Under the pieces are notes generated by a model. It made no database searches, was not told the DNA's origin, and saw nothing but the letters and a program-made list of their open reading frames with translations. 64,000 bases of DNA. Source: Oligoflexus sp. (GTDB lineage Bacteria; Bdellovibrionota_B; Oligoflexia; Oligoflexales; Oligoflexaceae). Both the position numbers and the translations under genes were made by a program. The DNA is taken from the NCBI RefSeq assembly GCF_035712445.1, contig NZ_DASTAT010000014.1:38954-102953 (forward strand). The letters run 5' to 3'. Positions 53,200-60,849 of this stretch are shown in pieces; position 1 is the stretch's first letter; every line of letters starts with the position of its first letter.

Positions 53200-53760
53200 T
53201 TATCTTAGGATCACGAATTTTTTCGCCAGATACGAGGCCAAGGACTGGGTGCGGCCCGTGGCTGGGTTAAACAGGGGGTTGCCGCCTGCGTACACAGTGC
53301 CGAGGGCGTCGCAATAAATGTTAAATCCTTTGGTGGCCAGGTAGTCGACTTTCGAGATGCGTCGGCCGGTCGTCTCGTCAAACAGTGGAGTGCCGCCGAT
53401 ATAAACCGTGCCGAGGGCATCGCAATACTGATTCACGCCGCGGGCCCAGCGTTTGCGGGCCAGGTAGTCCTGCAGCTCGGTGAATTCGCCGGTGGCTTCG
53501 TTGAACAATGGGCTGCCGCCCGCATACATGCGATCAGCAGGTTCGCAGTAGATGTTCAGTTGCTTGGCAGCGAGGTAATCCTGCAGCTCGGTGAATTCGC
53601 CAGTGGCTTCGTTGAACAGTGGGCTGCCGCCCGCATACATGGTTTCAAGCGGCTCGCAGTAAATGTTAAGGCCGACCCCGCTTTTGGGAGCGCGGCTGCT
53701 TTGAGCAGAAGCGATGGAAGCGAAGAGCGCAAGGCCTAATGTGATGAGAGACTTTTTCAT
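53200..53760 (-). CDS. secreted protein made of four tandem repeats
   Basis: The 186-residue protein has a signal peptide (MKKSLITLGLALFASIASAQ) and AAGGGA near the start. The rest is four repeats of about 37 residues (one of 41) with the consensus NIYCEPxxTMYAGGSPLFNE and a tail ATGxFTxLxDYLAxK. Each has one Cys, so the mature protein has four. It is small, probably all beta-hairpin, and likely secreted. I know no family for it; see findings. Confidence 0.75.
   Translation of the reverse strand: MKKSLITLGLALFASIASAQSSRAPKSGVGLNIYCEPLETMYAGGSPLFNEATGEFTELQDYLAAKQLNIYCEPADRMYAGGSPLFNEATGEFTELQDYLARKRWARGVNQYCDALGTVYIGGTPLFDETTGRRISKVDYLATKGFNIYCDALGTVYAGGNPLFNPATGRTQSLASYLAKKFVILR
53218..53670 (-). 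repeat. four tandem 37-41-codon repeats within the coding region
   Basis: The repeats start at residues 31, 68, 109 and 146 of the protein. Units 1 and 2 are almost identical at the DNA level over GGCAGCCCATTGTTCAACGA and following bases, which suggests recent duplication. Units 3 and 4 share YCDALGTVYxGGxPLF. Confidence 0.9.
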
Positions 53761-54006
53761 GGGATTCCCTTTCCTTCTGTGTGTTCTTCAGACGAGTCTC
53801 TTCTCGCATAAGCCTTCTGTGAGTGACAGCACTCTGCGCGGCTGAGCTGAAGTTTGTGTACTCTTTCCGGGTACAGGCATGATAGGCCGAAAAGGCTTGG
53901 TTGGATTTCGCCTTTAACTGGCGGAAAACTCTGAAAAAAAATTCATACCGGAAAAAATCTCAAGTCTTACGTCGCGGTTATCCGAAAGCTTTCCTATGGC
54001 CCCAGG

Positions 54007-54954
54007 GTGGTCCCATTGCGCGAGGAAACGGTCGTGTTTTTAAATCGAATCAGCACAAAACTGGCGATCGTGGGTTTTTCATTCACCTTGCCGATCGCCA
54101 CGATGCTTTCGTTGATCAGTACAGCCAAGCAGAAGGATATTGATTTCGCTGTTCAGGAAACCCTTGGGAATAGCTATCAAAAGCCACTGGAACGCATCAT
54201 GGATGACCTGAGCCGCCATCGCGTGGCGGTGGTCAGGATGAAGGCCGGTCACGCGGAATCAGCAGTCCAGCTCCAGGGCATTCGTCAGGTCCTTGAGTCT
54301 CATCTGCAGGAGCTTATAACTGTTGATGCCCAAATCGGAAAGGATCTGCAGTTCACAGCTGATGGATTGGGCAAAAGGAATCGCGAAGCTTTCACAGCGG
54401 AGCGGCTGAGGCTTGGACTCAGGTCACTTATAGACAAGGATCCTGCGACTCTTACGCCGCAGGATTACGCGAGCCTTTTTCAGCATATTCGAACCATGAT
54501 CACGCATGCCGGCGACACATCCAATCTGATCCTCGATCCGGACCTGGATTCCTATTATCTGATGGACGTGAGTCTTCTCGCTTTGCCACAGATCCAGGAT
54601 CGTATGCAGGAGATCGCTGTCTTCGTGGAGGAGATTCACGCGCGCGCTGTGATCACGGATAAGGAGCGCATTCAGGCCAGCGTCTATGCTGCCTTCCTGA
54701 AGGAAGCCGATCGGGATCGCATCGTCCTCAGTTCCCAGACGGCTCTGAATGAAGATCCGAACTTTTACGGAACGAACAGTTCCATGCAGAAAACCCTGCC
54801 GCTCGGTCTTCAGCTTGTCTCGCAGAGCGTCACGCCCATCATCGAGCATCTGCAGGAATTGGGTCAGGTGAAAAAGACCGGGGATTTTGATCTTGCGCGT
54901 TTTCGCAGTGCGGTGGACCTCGCTGGCCCAGTCCTTCGATCAGATGACGGATAA
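54007..54954 (+). CDS. sensor half of a disrupted histidine kinase
   Basis: A 315-residue product with a GTG start. One membrane segment (LAIVGFSFTLPIATMLSLIS) is followed by a long helical periplasmic-type region rich in Glu, Leu and Gln (ERIMDDLSRHRVAVVRMK, NLILDPDLDSYYLMDVSLLA). It stops right after FRSAVDLAGPVLRSDDG. In related sensors a second membrane helix and a HAMP domain follow at this point. The next frame begins with the last helix of a HAMP domain, so the two halves were probably once one protein. See the following gene and the findings. Confidence 0.6.
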   Translation: MVPLREETVVFLNRISTKLAIVGFSFTLPIATMLSLISTAKQKDIDFAVQETLGNSYQKPLERIMDDLSRHRVAVVRMKAGHAESAVQLQGIRQVLESHLQELITVDAQIGKDLQFTADGLGKRNREAFTAERLRLGLRSLIDKDPATLTPQDYASLFQHIRTMITHAGDTSNLILDPDLDSYYLMDVSLLALPQIQDRMQEIAVFVEEIHARAVITDKERIQASVYAAFLKEADRDRIVLSSQTALNEDPNFYGTNSSMQKTLPLGLQLVSQSVTPIIEHLQELGQVKKTGDFDLARFRSAVDLAGPVLRSDDG

Positions 54955-56434
54955 CGTCGCCCGACTGAACAGCGAGATTGCCCGGAAGAACGCCGATCTT
55001 CAGGGTGTGAACCAGAATCTGGAAAAGATTGTGGCCGAGCGCACGGTGACCATCAATACCATACTCGATAACGTGAAGTTTGGTTTCCTCCTCCTGGGTC
55101 GCGATCTTCGTCTGCGTGAAGGTTTCAGCAAGAGCTGCCTCGATCTTCTGGGGGATAATCTGCGAGCCGGCCTGCCTTTTCGCGAGCTCTTCCACCTGCA
55201 GGACCATCGGAATGTCGCGCTTTATGAAGCCTTCATTGAACAGGCCTTCGAGGACTTCCTGCCGGAAGAGATGACTCTGCGGCAGATTCCCAGTCGCCTC
55301 CACATCAGTGAGCGGATGCTTCATGTGCAGGTGACGACCGTCCGCAGTGGGCATGAGGTTTCGAGTCTCCTCTTTACCATCGCTGACGCGACCAGTCTGG
55401 AAAAAGTCGAGCGTGAGAACACGCGTCACAAGACTTTGGTCAGGCTTTTACGGGAGATCGAGGCTTTCCGCAATTTCCTGGACGAGACGAAGGCCCGTCT
55501 TAACCTGACCAGGAAATTTGTCCGCGCCGGCGAGCACAGCAAAGTCCGGGCCGAGATGCATACCATCAAAGGGAACGCTGCGGCCTTCGACCTTATGGAT
55601 ATAGCCACCCTTATCCATAACATCGAGGATCTGCCGGATATCGGCCTGGATTCCATAGACATCAAGGAATTCGAACTCTTCCTGCAGGAAAACTACGAGA
55701 TCCTTCAGATCAATTTCTCGGGCGACAGCACGGATAGCACCCTGGTCATCGAGCAAAGGCAGCTCGACGACATCGTTCTGCGCATCGGCGAGAGCAGCAG
55801 CAGCGAGGAGATGCGTTCCCGCGTGAACGACTGGGTCGCGGACATGCGCTATAAGCAGGCCCGGGTGCTCATCGGCGCCCTTCCCGAATACGGCGAGCGT
55901 CTCGCCTCACGCCTGGAAAAATCCGTCGAGATCAAAATCGAAGGCACCGACACCCGCATGGATCCCGAGGTCATGCGTCCCGTGATGCATTCGCTGATCC
56001 ACCTCGTCCGCAACGCCATCGACCATGGCCTTGAATCACCAGACGAGCGTGAATCCATCCATAAACCCATCCGCGGCTCGATCGTCATCAACTGCCGCGC
56101 GGATACCGACGCCTGGCACATCACATTCGCCGATGACGGCCGCGGCGTCAATCTCACCAAAGTCATTCAAAAAGCCCTAAAAAATGGGCATATCGACGAA
56201 AGCAGCCTCGGCACCATGTCCCGGGAGCAAAGGCTCGGCCTCATCTTCCTCAGCGGCATGTCCACCTCGGAGAACGTCACCGATATCTCAGGCCGCGGCG
56301 TCGGCATGCACGCCGTCCAGCAGGCCGTGGAAAATGCCGGCGGCAGTCTCACGATTTCCAGCGAGGAAGGTCGGGGTACCTTGATCGCGCTGCGGATACC
56401 CAAAGCCCGCGCGGCGCTGCGAAAGGCGGGATGA
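54944..56434 (+). CDS. PAS-Hpt-HATPase kinase half of a disrupted histidine kinase
   Basis: Up to 496 residues from an ATG at 54944, overlapping the preceding stop by 11 bases; the frame is open from 54872. The first residues, MTDNVARLNSEIARKNADLQ, are the end of a HAMP helix and a coiled coil. Next come a PAS-like domain (about 40-170), an Hpt domain with AEMHTIKGNAAAF (His206), and a CheA-type HATPase with N-box HLVRNAIDHGLES, G1 DDGRGV and G2 SGRGVGMHAV. As in the 7TM kinase at 15345-18218, there is no receiver. It could make a soluble protein if translated, but no ribosome site is seen before the ATG. Confidence 0.68.
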   Translation: MTDNVARLNSEIARKNADLQGVNQNLEKIVAERTVTINTILDNVKFGFLLLGRDLRLREGFSKSCLDLLGDNLRAGLPFRELFHLQDHRNVALYEAFIEQAFEDFLPEEMTLRQIPSRLHISERMLHVQVTTVRSGHEVSSLLFTIADATSLEKVERENTRHKTLVRLLREIEAFRNFLDETKARLNLTRKFVRAGEHSKVRAEMHTIKGNAAAFDLMDIATLIHNIEDLPDIGLDSIDIKEFELFLQENYEILQINFSGDSTDSTLVIEQRQLDDIVLRIGESSSSEEMRSRVNDWVADMRYKQARVLIGALPEYGERLASRLEKSVEIKIEGTDTRMDPEVMRPVMHSLIHLVRNAIDHGLESPDERESIHKPIRGSIVINCRADTDAWHITFADDGRGVNLTKVIQKALKNGHIDESSLGTMSREQRLGLIFLSGMSTSENVTDISGRGVGMHAVQQAVENAGGSLTISSEEGRGTLIALRIPKARAALRKAG

Positions 56435-56764
56435 GCATTGGGCGTCTACCAGAGGTTAAGTCTCAGCACCGGCATTAGACTCTTATCTAGTTTCTCCGAA
56501 CGGTCCAAAACAGTATGCGCGACCCTTTGGTGCACCCAGCTGCCGGCACAGCTCATGCGTTTGCAGGCTGAAGCGCACACTGCAAAATCATCCACTAAAA
56601 TTCATAGAGAATACCGGAAAAGTCAGTACCTATGGCTGCTGAAGAAATTCTTGCAATTCATAAATTAGAGAAACTTTTCTCCTATTGATTTGCAGGCTGC
56701 CACGCTTCCCTCTAATGTTCGCTCCATCACACCTGAAAAACTCATGGAATCCATAGGAGTTCTT
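56435..56764. other. intergenic region, no gene seen
   Basis: These 330 bases separate the disrupted kinase from the copper monooxygenase gene. The stretch at 56590-56700 is AT-rich and a promoter for the downstream gene is likely there. A 76-codon frame with a TTG start (56438) has no ribosome site and an unconvincing sequence, so it is not called. Confidence 0.5.
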
Positions 56765-57700
56765 ATGCGTATACTGCACAGCTGCTATCTTTCCCTGATT
56801 TTCACCATCCCTCTCATGGCGGATGCTCCTGGGCGTCTCCCTGGCTTTAACGTGCCCGCGCCTGATCCCGGCGTCCTGGAAATCCAAACGCCGATACTCG
56901 GCGAGGTGAAGGCGGGCAAGGAAGCTATCCTTTGCACGTACCTGGAAGGTGAGCTTGCCGACGATCTCTACATCGAAAGTTACGGTGCCTTTCAATCATC
57001 AGTTGGGGCTCACCATGCCGTGCTTTACACAGTGAAGAAGCATCGCGCTCCAGGAACCTACGAGTGTGGCAGCATTGAAGAAAGCATGCAGGAAGAAACC
57101 ACCTTTCTCGCAGGAACTGGCGGTGATTCACCAACCGGTCCGGGCACCAAGGTGAATCTTCCTGCCGGTGTCCTCTTCCGCGCCGCCAAAGGCCAGCAAA
57201 TCATGATTCAAACCCACTGGCTGAACTATACGAATCAGCCCCTCCGTGGTCAGGCTGTGTTCCATATCCAAAGCAGAAAGCCCGAACCCTCTGATAAAAT
57301 CGCGGACTTCTTCTTTGTAAGCACATCGAAGCTGTACCTTAATCCCGAGGACAAGCATCGCGAGGCTCAAGGGCGCTGTACAATGCGCGAGGATTTGACC
57401 TTTTTCATGACGGCCGGGCACATGCATGAGTATGGCAAGCACGTTAAAGTAACTCTAAAGAGAAAAGAAGGCGAGACCATGACTCTCATCGATCATGCAT
57501 GGAATCCTCATTTCACCGCCGTCCCTCCCGCCTATCTCGAGCAGATTCAGGTGCGAAAAGGCGATGAGCTGATCGTGGACTGCACATATAAAGACAAGAT
57601 TGATAAGCCGCTCAGCTATCCCACAGAAATGTGCGGGGCGATTGGATTTTTCTATCCAGCGCGCAAAACCATGGTCTGCTTCGACGATCAAATGCAGTAG
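56765..57700 (+). CDS. PHM-like copper type II monooxygenase
   Basis: The start at 56765 follows AGGAG and gives a signal peptide (MRILHSCYLSLIFTIPLMAD). The 311-residue protein has the two-domain PHM/DBM layout: GAHHAVLYT (CuH His pair), THWLNYTNQPLRGQA, AGHMHEYGKHVKV (CuM His-x-His) and EMCGAIGFFYP (CuM Met). Paired cysteines fit the family disulfides. Such enzymes hydroxylate aliphatic carbons with ascorbate and copper in animals; bacterial members are poorly studied. It is monocistronic. Confidence 0.85.
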   Translation: MRILHSCYLSLIFTIPLMADAPGRLPGFNVPAPDPGVLEIQTPILGEVKAGKEAILCTYLEGELADDLYIESYGAFQSSVGAHHAVLYTVKKHRAPGTYECGSIEESMQEETTFLAGTGGDSPTGPGTKVNLPAGVLFRAAKGQQIMIQTHWLNYTNQPLRGQAVFHIQSRKPEPSDKIADFFFVSTSKLYLNPEDKHREAQGRCTMREDLTFFMTAGHMHEYGKHVKVTLKRKEGETMTLIDHAWNPHFTAVPPAYLEQIQVRKGDELIVDCTYKDKIDKPLSYPTEMCGAIGFFYPARKTMVCFDDQMQ

Positions 57701-57718
57701 TCCGCTCCATTCCGTTCC

Positions 57719-57922
57719 CTAGCTGCGGGGCAGGTATAAAACCAAGCGGAAGGGGAGAAAGTCTCTATCCATCAAGGATTGCTCCAATGCTTCGGGTATG
57801 GTCAGCTCATCAGGAAAGCCGGTCCTCTTGAGCTGGACCATATCCAGGAGCTGCTGACCGCGCCCCAGCTTTTCCTCATCAGGCCTGGGAACTCCCAGTA
57901 TGTGCAAGAGGCGTTGTCGCAT
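57719..57922 (-). CDS. small protein downstream of the MocR gene
   Basis: A 67-residue frame that starts 15 bases after the MocR stop on the same strand, so translational coupling is possible. The residue mix is protein-like (GVPRPDEEKLGRGQQLLDMV, FLPFRLVLYLPRS). The only AGGAG is 19 bases before the ATG, inside the MocR stop region. An opposite-strand frame of similar length exists, so this is uncertain. Confidence 0.4.
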   Translation of the reverse strand: MRQRLLHILGVPRPDEEKLGRGQQLLDMVQLKRTGFPDELTIPEALEQSLMDRDFLPFRLVLYLPRS

Positions 57923-57937
57923 GCCGTAATCTGCTGT

Positions 57938-59437
57938 TCAACTCCTGCCCTGGACATCTGTGTCAGGGTTTTCCTCTTGTAAAATCTTCTGCAGAATACC
58001 CAAACCCTTTTTCATTTCCCGTTCATCATGAGCTGCATACCCCAAGCGGAGATGCCTGGCTTCGTGGCGGCGATCGGCCGTTAAATAAAGATGCTCGCCT
58101 GATAAAAGCAGCCCCTGCTGTCTGGCCTTTTCTACAATTTTTCCAGGATGACAGCCAATATCCAGCCAAAGGTTCATTCCGCCAAGCGGCGCGATAAACG
58201 CACAGTGATCACGAAAAAAGGCCTGCGCTGTGAGACGCTCTATTAGATGATCCCGCCTCTCGCGATAGATTCGTCTGAGGCGTCGCAGATGCCGCTCAAA
58301 TCCACCATCCTGTATCCAAAGGGCTACAGCTCGCGACGCCAGCGTTTCGTTCACCCGCGATGTAAAAGCCTTCATTTGAATAAACCAGGGCAGTGTAGCC
58401 GCAGGAACAGCCATAAACCCAAGCCGTGCGCCGGGAAAAATTAACTTCGATAAGGTGGAAACATAAATCACCAACTGCTCCGGATCCTGGGCGGCCATCG
58501 GCAGCGGAGGAAAGGAATCAAAGTGCACATCGTGATCGTAATCATCTTCGAGCAAAGGCACGCGATGAACGCGGAGTAGACTCATAATACGCGCCCGGCG
58601 AGCCGGTGTCAGGGTCACAGTCGTTGGATACTGATGCATGGGCGTAAGGTAAAGCAGATCAATCCGCTTTTCCTGAAGACGGCGTTCCAAATCCTCAGGC
58701 ACTATGCCTTCCCCATCCAAACGAATTGGCACCAGCTCGGCCCCAAAATGTCGGAAACATTGCCAGGCGGGTTGATAGCCTTTTTCCTCGACGGCCACCG
58801 CGCAACCGGGCTTGAGGAGAAGACTTGCGGCTATAAAAATGGCTTCCTGCGATCCTTGGGTTAGTATCAGTTCATGCGCAGTCAACTGCCTCTGCTGGCG
58901 GACCAGATCGCTCAGGACACTTAAAAGCAAGGGATCGCCCTGCGCCCCATGATAATCAAGATGCGAGGTGAGCTGCCGCAATGCTCTTGAAAAACATGAT
59001 TTGAGTTCCTGCACCGGAAAGAGTCTCAGGTCCGGCACACTGCTTTGAAGATTAAAGGGAAACGCTGCAACCTGAGGTTCCTCGGCCCGCCCCAATCGAG
59101 AGCTTTCCGCACCGCTTTGCTTTAGTTTTTCCCAGATCAATCCCGGTCCCGTGGCTCGCAAAAGACCTGGCTGGCCTGTGAAGTCCTGCGGGAAATCATT
59201 CGCCACGAAATAGCCGATGCGTTCTTCCGCACGAATCCAGCCTTCAGCCAGGAGCTCTTCATAAGCCGCTCGAACGGTATGCCGGTTCACCTGAAGCTGA
59301 TCTGCGAGCTCACGGGCCGATGGCAGCTGTTCACCCGCGCGCAGAATGCCTCTTTGAATCGCCCGCTGAACGGCCGAAGCCACCTGACGATAAATCGGGC
59401 CTGCGTCCTGATTGACGAATATTGATAATAAATTCAT
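57938..59437 (-). CDS. MocR-type (GntR-aminotransferase) regulator
   Basis: A 499-residue protein with an N-terminal winged helix (IYRQVASAVQRAIQRGI, GEQLPSARELADQLQVNRHT) and a long aminotransferase domain. The PLP-binding Lys is in YVSTLSKLIFPGARLGF; the cofactor-binding Tyr and Asp are in HQYPTTVTL and LLEDDYDHDVHFD. This is the MocR/PdxR group, which sense PLP or amino compounds. It is divergent from the PaiB-like gene, which it probably controls through the shared operator. A 9-bp inverted repeat and a third half-site lie between them. Confidence 0.93.
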   Translation of the reverse strand: MNLLSIFVNQDAGPIYRQVASAVQRAIQRGILRAGEQLPSARELADQLQVNRHTVRAAYEELLAEGWIRAEERIGYFVANDFPQDFTGQPGLLRATGPGLIWEKLKQSGAESSRLGRAEEPQVAAFPFNLQSSVPDLRLFPVQELKSCFSRALRQLTSHLDYHGAQGDPLLLSVLSDLVRQQRQLTAHELILTQGSQEAIFIAASLLLKPGCAVAVEEKGYQPAWQCFRHFGAELVPIRLDGEGIVPEDLERRLQEKRIDLLYLTPMHQYPTTVTLTPARRARIMSLLRVHRVPLLEDDYDHDVHFDSFPPLPMAAQDPEQLVIYVSTLSKLIFPGARLGFMAVPAATLPWFIQMKAFTSRVNETLASRAVALWIQDGGFERHLRRLRRIYRERRDHLIERLTAQAFFRDHCAFIAPLGGMNLWLDIGCHPGKIVEKARQQGLLLSGEHLYLTADRRHEARHLRLGYAAHDEREMKKGLGILQKILQEENPDTDVQGRS

Positions 59438-59445
59438 ATAGTTAA

Positions 59446-59492
59446 CCTGGTATAATAGAAAAACGAAAACTGGTACTCCTCACTATACCAGG
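59446..59492. promoter_or_regulatory. divergent promoter and MocR operator region
   Basis: CCTGGTATA (59446-59454) is inverted as TATACCAGG (59484-59492), a perfect 9-bp pair. A third half-site CTGGTAC lies at 59470-59476 as a direct repeat. TATAAT at 59451-59456 overlaps the first half-site and is a plausible -10 for the PaiB-like gene. Direct plus inverted half-sites are typical of MocR operators (known for PdxR/GabR). Confidence 0.65.
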
Positions 59493-59527
59493 AGCAAGGC
59501 AAAGTGAGAATAAAGGAGGACAGAAAC

Positions 59528-60091
59528 ATGCAACTCTATCCCATCTATCAACCCCAGTCGCCATCCATGGTCCAGCAGTTTCTGCGGCAACGCCCTTATT
59601 GTCTTCTGATAACATCCGAGCATACGGGTCCCCCTGAAACCGGCTTTTTTAACCCCTTGGTCGAGGACCAGAATATTTACTTACATCTGCATCGGCAGGA
59701 TCCCCAGCTGAAGCAGCTCCAGCAAAATCCGCAGGCCACTTTGGTCTTCACGGATTTTCATGGCTATGTTCCCTCGTATGCGAAGCACCCCGAGGATGCG
59801 AGCTTCGCCACGATGTTCTACCGCTTTGTTCAGATCAGGGCCAGTGCACGGGTTATCGAAGCGGAGCATGAAGCTGCAGCTATCCTGGATTCGATGATGA
59901 AACGCTATCAGCCGGAGGGCGGTTATCTTCCGATCCAGGCTAACCTCGATTTCTATGGACCCTCGCTGAAGATGATCACCGTGCTTCATTTCACGATCGA
60001 ATCGCTGACGAGCAAATGGAAACTGGGCCAGAATCGGAATCCTCAGGAGCAGCTTCACGCTCATAGTTTCATGAACACCATGCATGTCTAG
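59528..60091 (+). CDS. PaiB-type FMN-binding protein
   Basis: The start at 59528 has AAAGGAGGA about 8 bases upstream. The 187-residue protein matches the PaiB/FMN-binding negative regulator family: MQLYPIYQPQSPSMVQQFLR, the flavin-fold strands LHLHRQDPQLKQL and ATLVFTDFHGYVPSYA, and the C-terminal LKMITVLHFTIESLTSKWKL followed by GQNR. It is divergent from the MocR gene. A flavin-dependent oxidoreductase role is as likely as regulation. Confidence 0.9.
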   Translation: MQLYPIYQPQSPSMVQQFLRQRPYCLLITSEHTGPPETGFFNPLVEDQNIYLHLHRQDPQLKQLQQNPQATLVFTDFHGYVPSYAKHPEDASFATMFYRFVQIRASARVIEAEHEAAAILDSMMKRYQPEGGYLPIQANLDFYGPSLKMITVLHFTIESLTSKWKLGQNRNPQEQLHAHSFMNTMHV

Positions 60092-60150
60092 ATAAAGTTC
60101 CGCACGCAGGCTGAAACCCCGTGACGCTCTCTCAATTCTATGCGAGGATC

Positions 60151-60167
60151 GGCCTCATAAGGAGGCC
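60151..60167 (+). promoter_or_regulatory. hairpin that covers a ribosome site
   Basis: GGCCTC (60151-60156) pairs with GAGGCC (60162-60167) around loop ATAAG. The AGGAGG of the downstream acetyltransferase gene is at 60160-60165, so most of it lies within the stem. It could modulate translation. Confidence 0.4.
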
Positions 60168-60171
60168 GGTC

Positions 60172-60687
60172 ATGCAGATTGAAACCCCACGACTGATCCT
60201 ACGTCCCTGGAGCCTCGCGGATGCGCCGCACTATGTAACGATGTCCAAGGATATCGGCTATAACTGCTTTGCAAGTCCTGGTGTTTATCTGGCCCGTGAC
60301 GCTAACGACCTCAACGCTAAAATTCAAAAACGTATGGATACCTTCGACAGGCATGGCATCAGTAAGTTTCCAATCTTTCGCAAGCAGGATGGAGTTTTTA
60401 TAGGAACCTGCGGCGCCGATTTTTTTGAATTCGAGTCCAGGCCCGAGATGGAGATGGGTTATCGCTTGCTGCTGGCGCATTGGGGTCAAGGTTACGCAAG
60501 TGAGGCGGCGCTGGCCATGCGTGACTACCTCTTTCACAAGGTCGGTGCGCATTCCCTCTATGGGTTTGCCGTGAAACAAAACAGCGCCTCGATCCGTGTT
60601 TTGGAAAAAATTGGCTTCCGTTATCGGCAGGTGATTGATTACGAAGGCATGGAACATCAGCTCTTTGAAGGCCGACCTGCCCTCTGA
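60172..60687 (+). CDS. GNAT-family N-acetyltransferase (RimJ/RimL-like)
   Basis: The start at 60172 has AGGAGG 6 bases upstream. The 171-residue protein has the RimJ-type GNAT layout: MQIETPRLILRPWSLADAPH, EMEMGYRLLLAHWGQGYASE (acetyl-CoA loop) and FAVKQNSASIRVLEKIGFRY. The substrate is probably a protein N-terminus or small amine. The gene follows the PaiB-like gene by 80 bases. Confidence 0.93.
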   Translation: MQIETPRLILRPWSLADAPHYVTMSKDIGYNCFASPGVYLARDANDLNAKIQKRMDTFDRHGISKFPIFRKQDGVFIGTCGADFFEFESRPEMEMGYRLLLAHWGQGYASEAALAMRDYLFHKVGAHSLYGFAVKQNSASIRVLEKIGFRYRQVIDYEGMEHQLFEGRPAL

Positions 60688-60818
60688 CTGAAAGTGTCGT
60701 GAGTTATAAGAGCCAAGGTCTAGTAGTTGCGCTGGGAAACCCATCTCAGCTAAGGATTGGTACCTCTGGTCAGACTCGTATCGTTTACCCTTGCATTCAA
60801 GGGAATTAAGACATATTG

Positions 60819-60849
60819 TGAAAATTCGATATTTAGTATCGAATTTTCA
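60819..60849 (+). promoter_or_regulatory. 13-bp perfect palindrome at the start of the ATPase gene
   Basis: TGAAAATTCGATA pairs with TATCGAATTTTCA around a five-base loop (TTTAG). The right arm ends on the A of the ATG at 60849. It may be an operator for a regulator or an RNA hairpin that hides the start. No ribosome site is seen in the stretch. Confidence 0.65.

Noticed and set aside
56438-56668. 76-codon TTG frame after the kinase half
   Set aside because: No ribosome site and a composition unlike neighbouring proteins.
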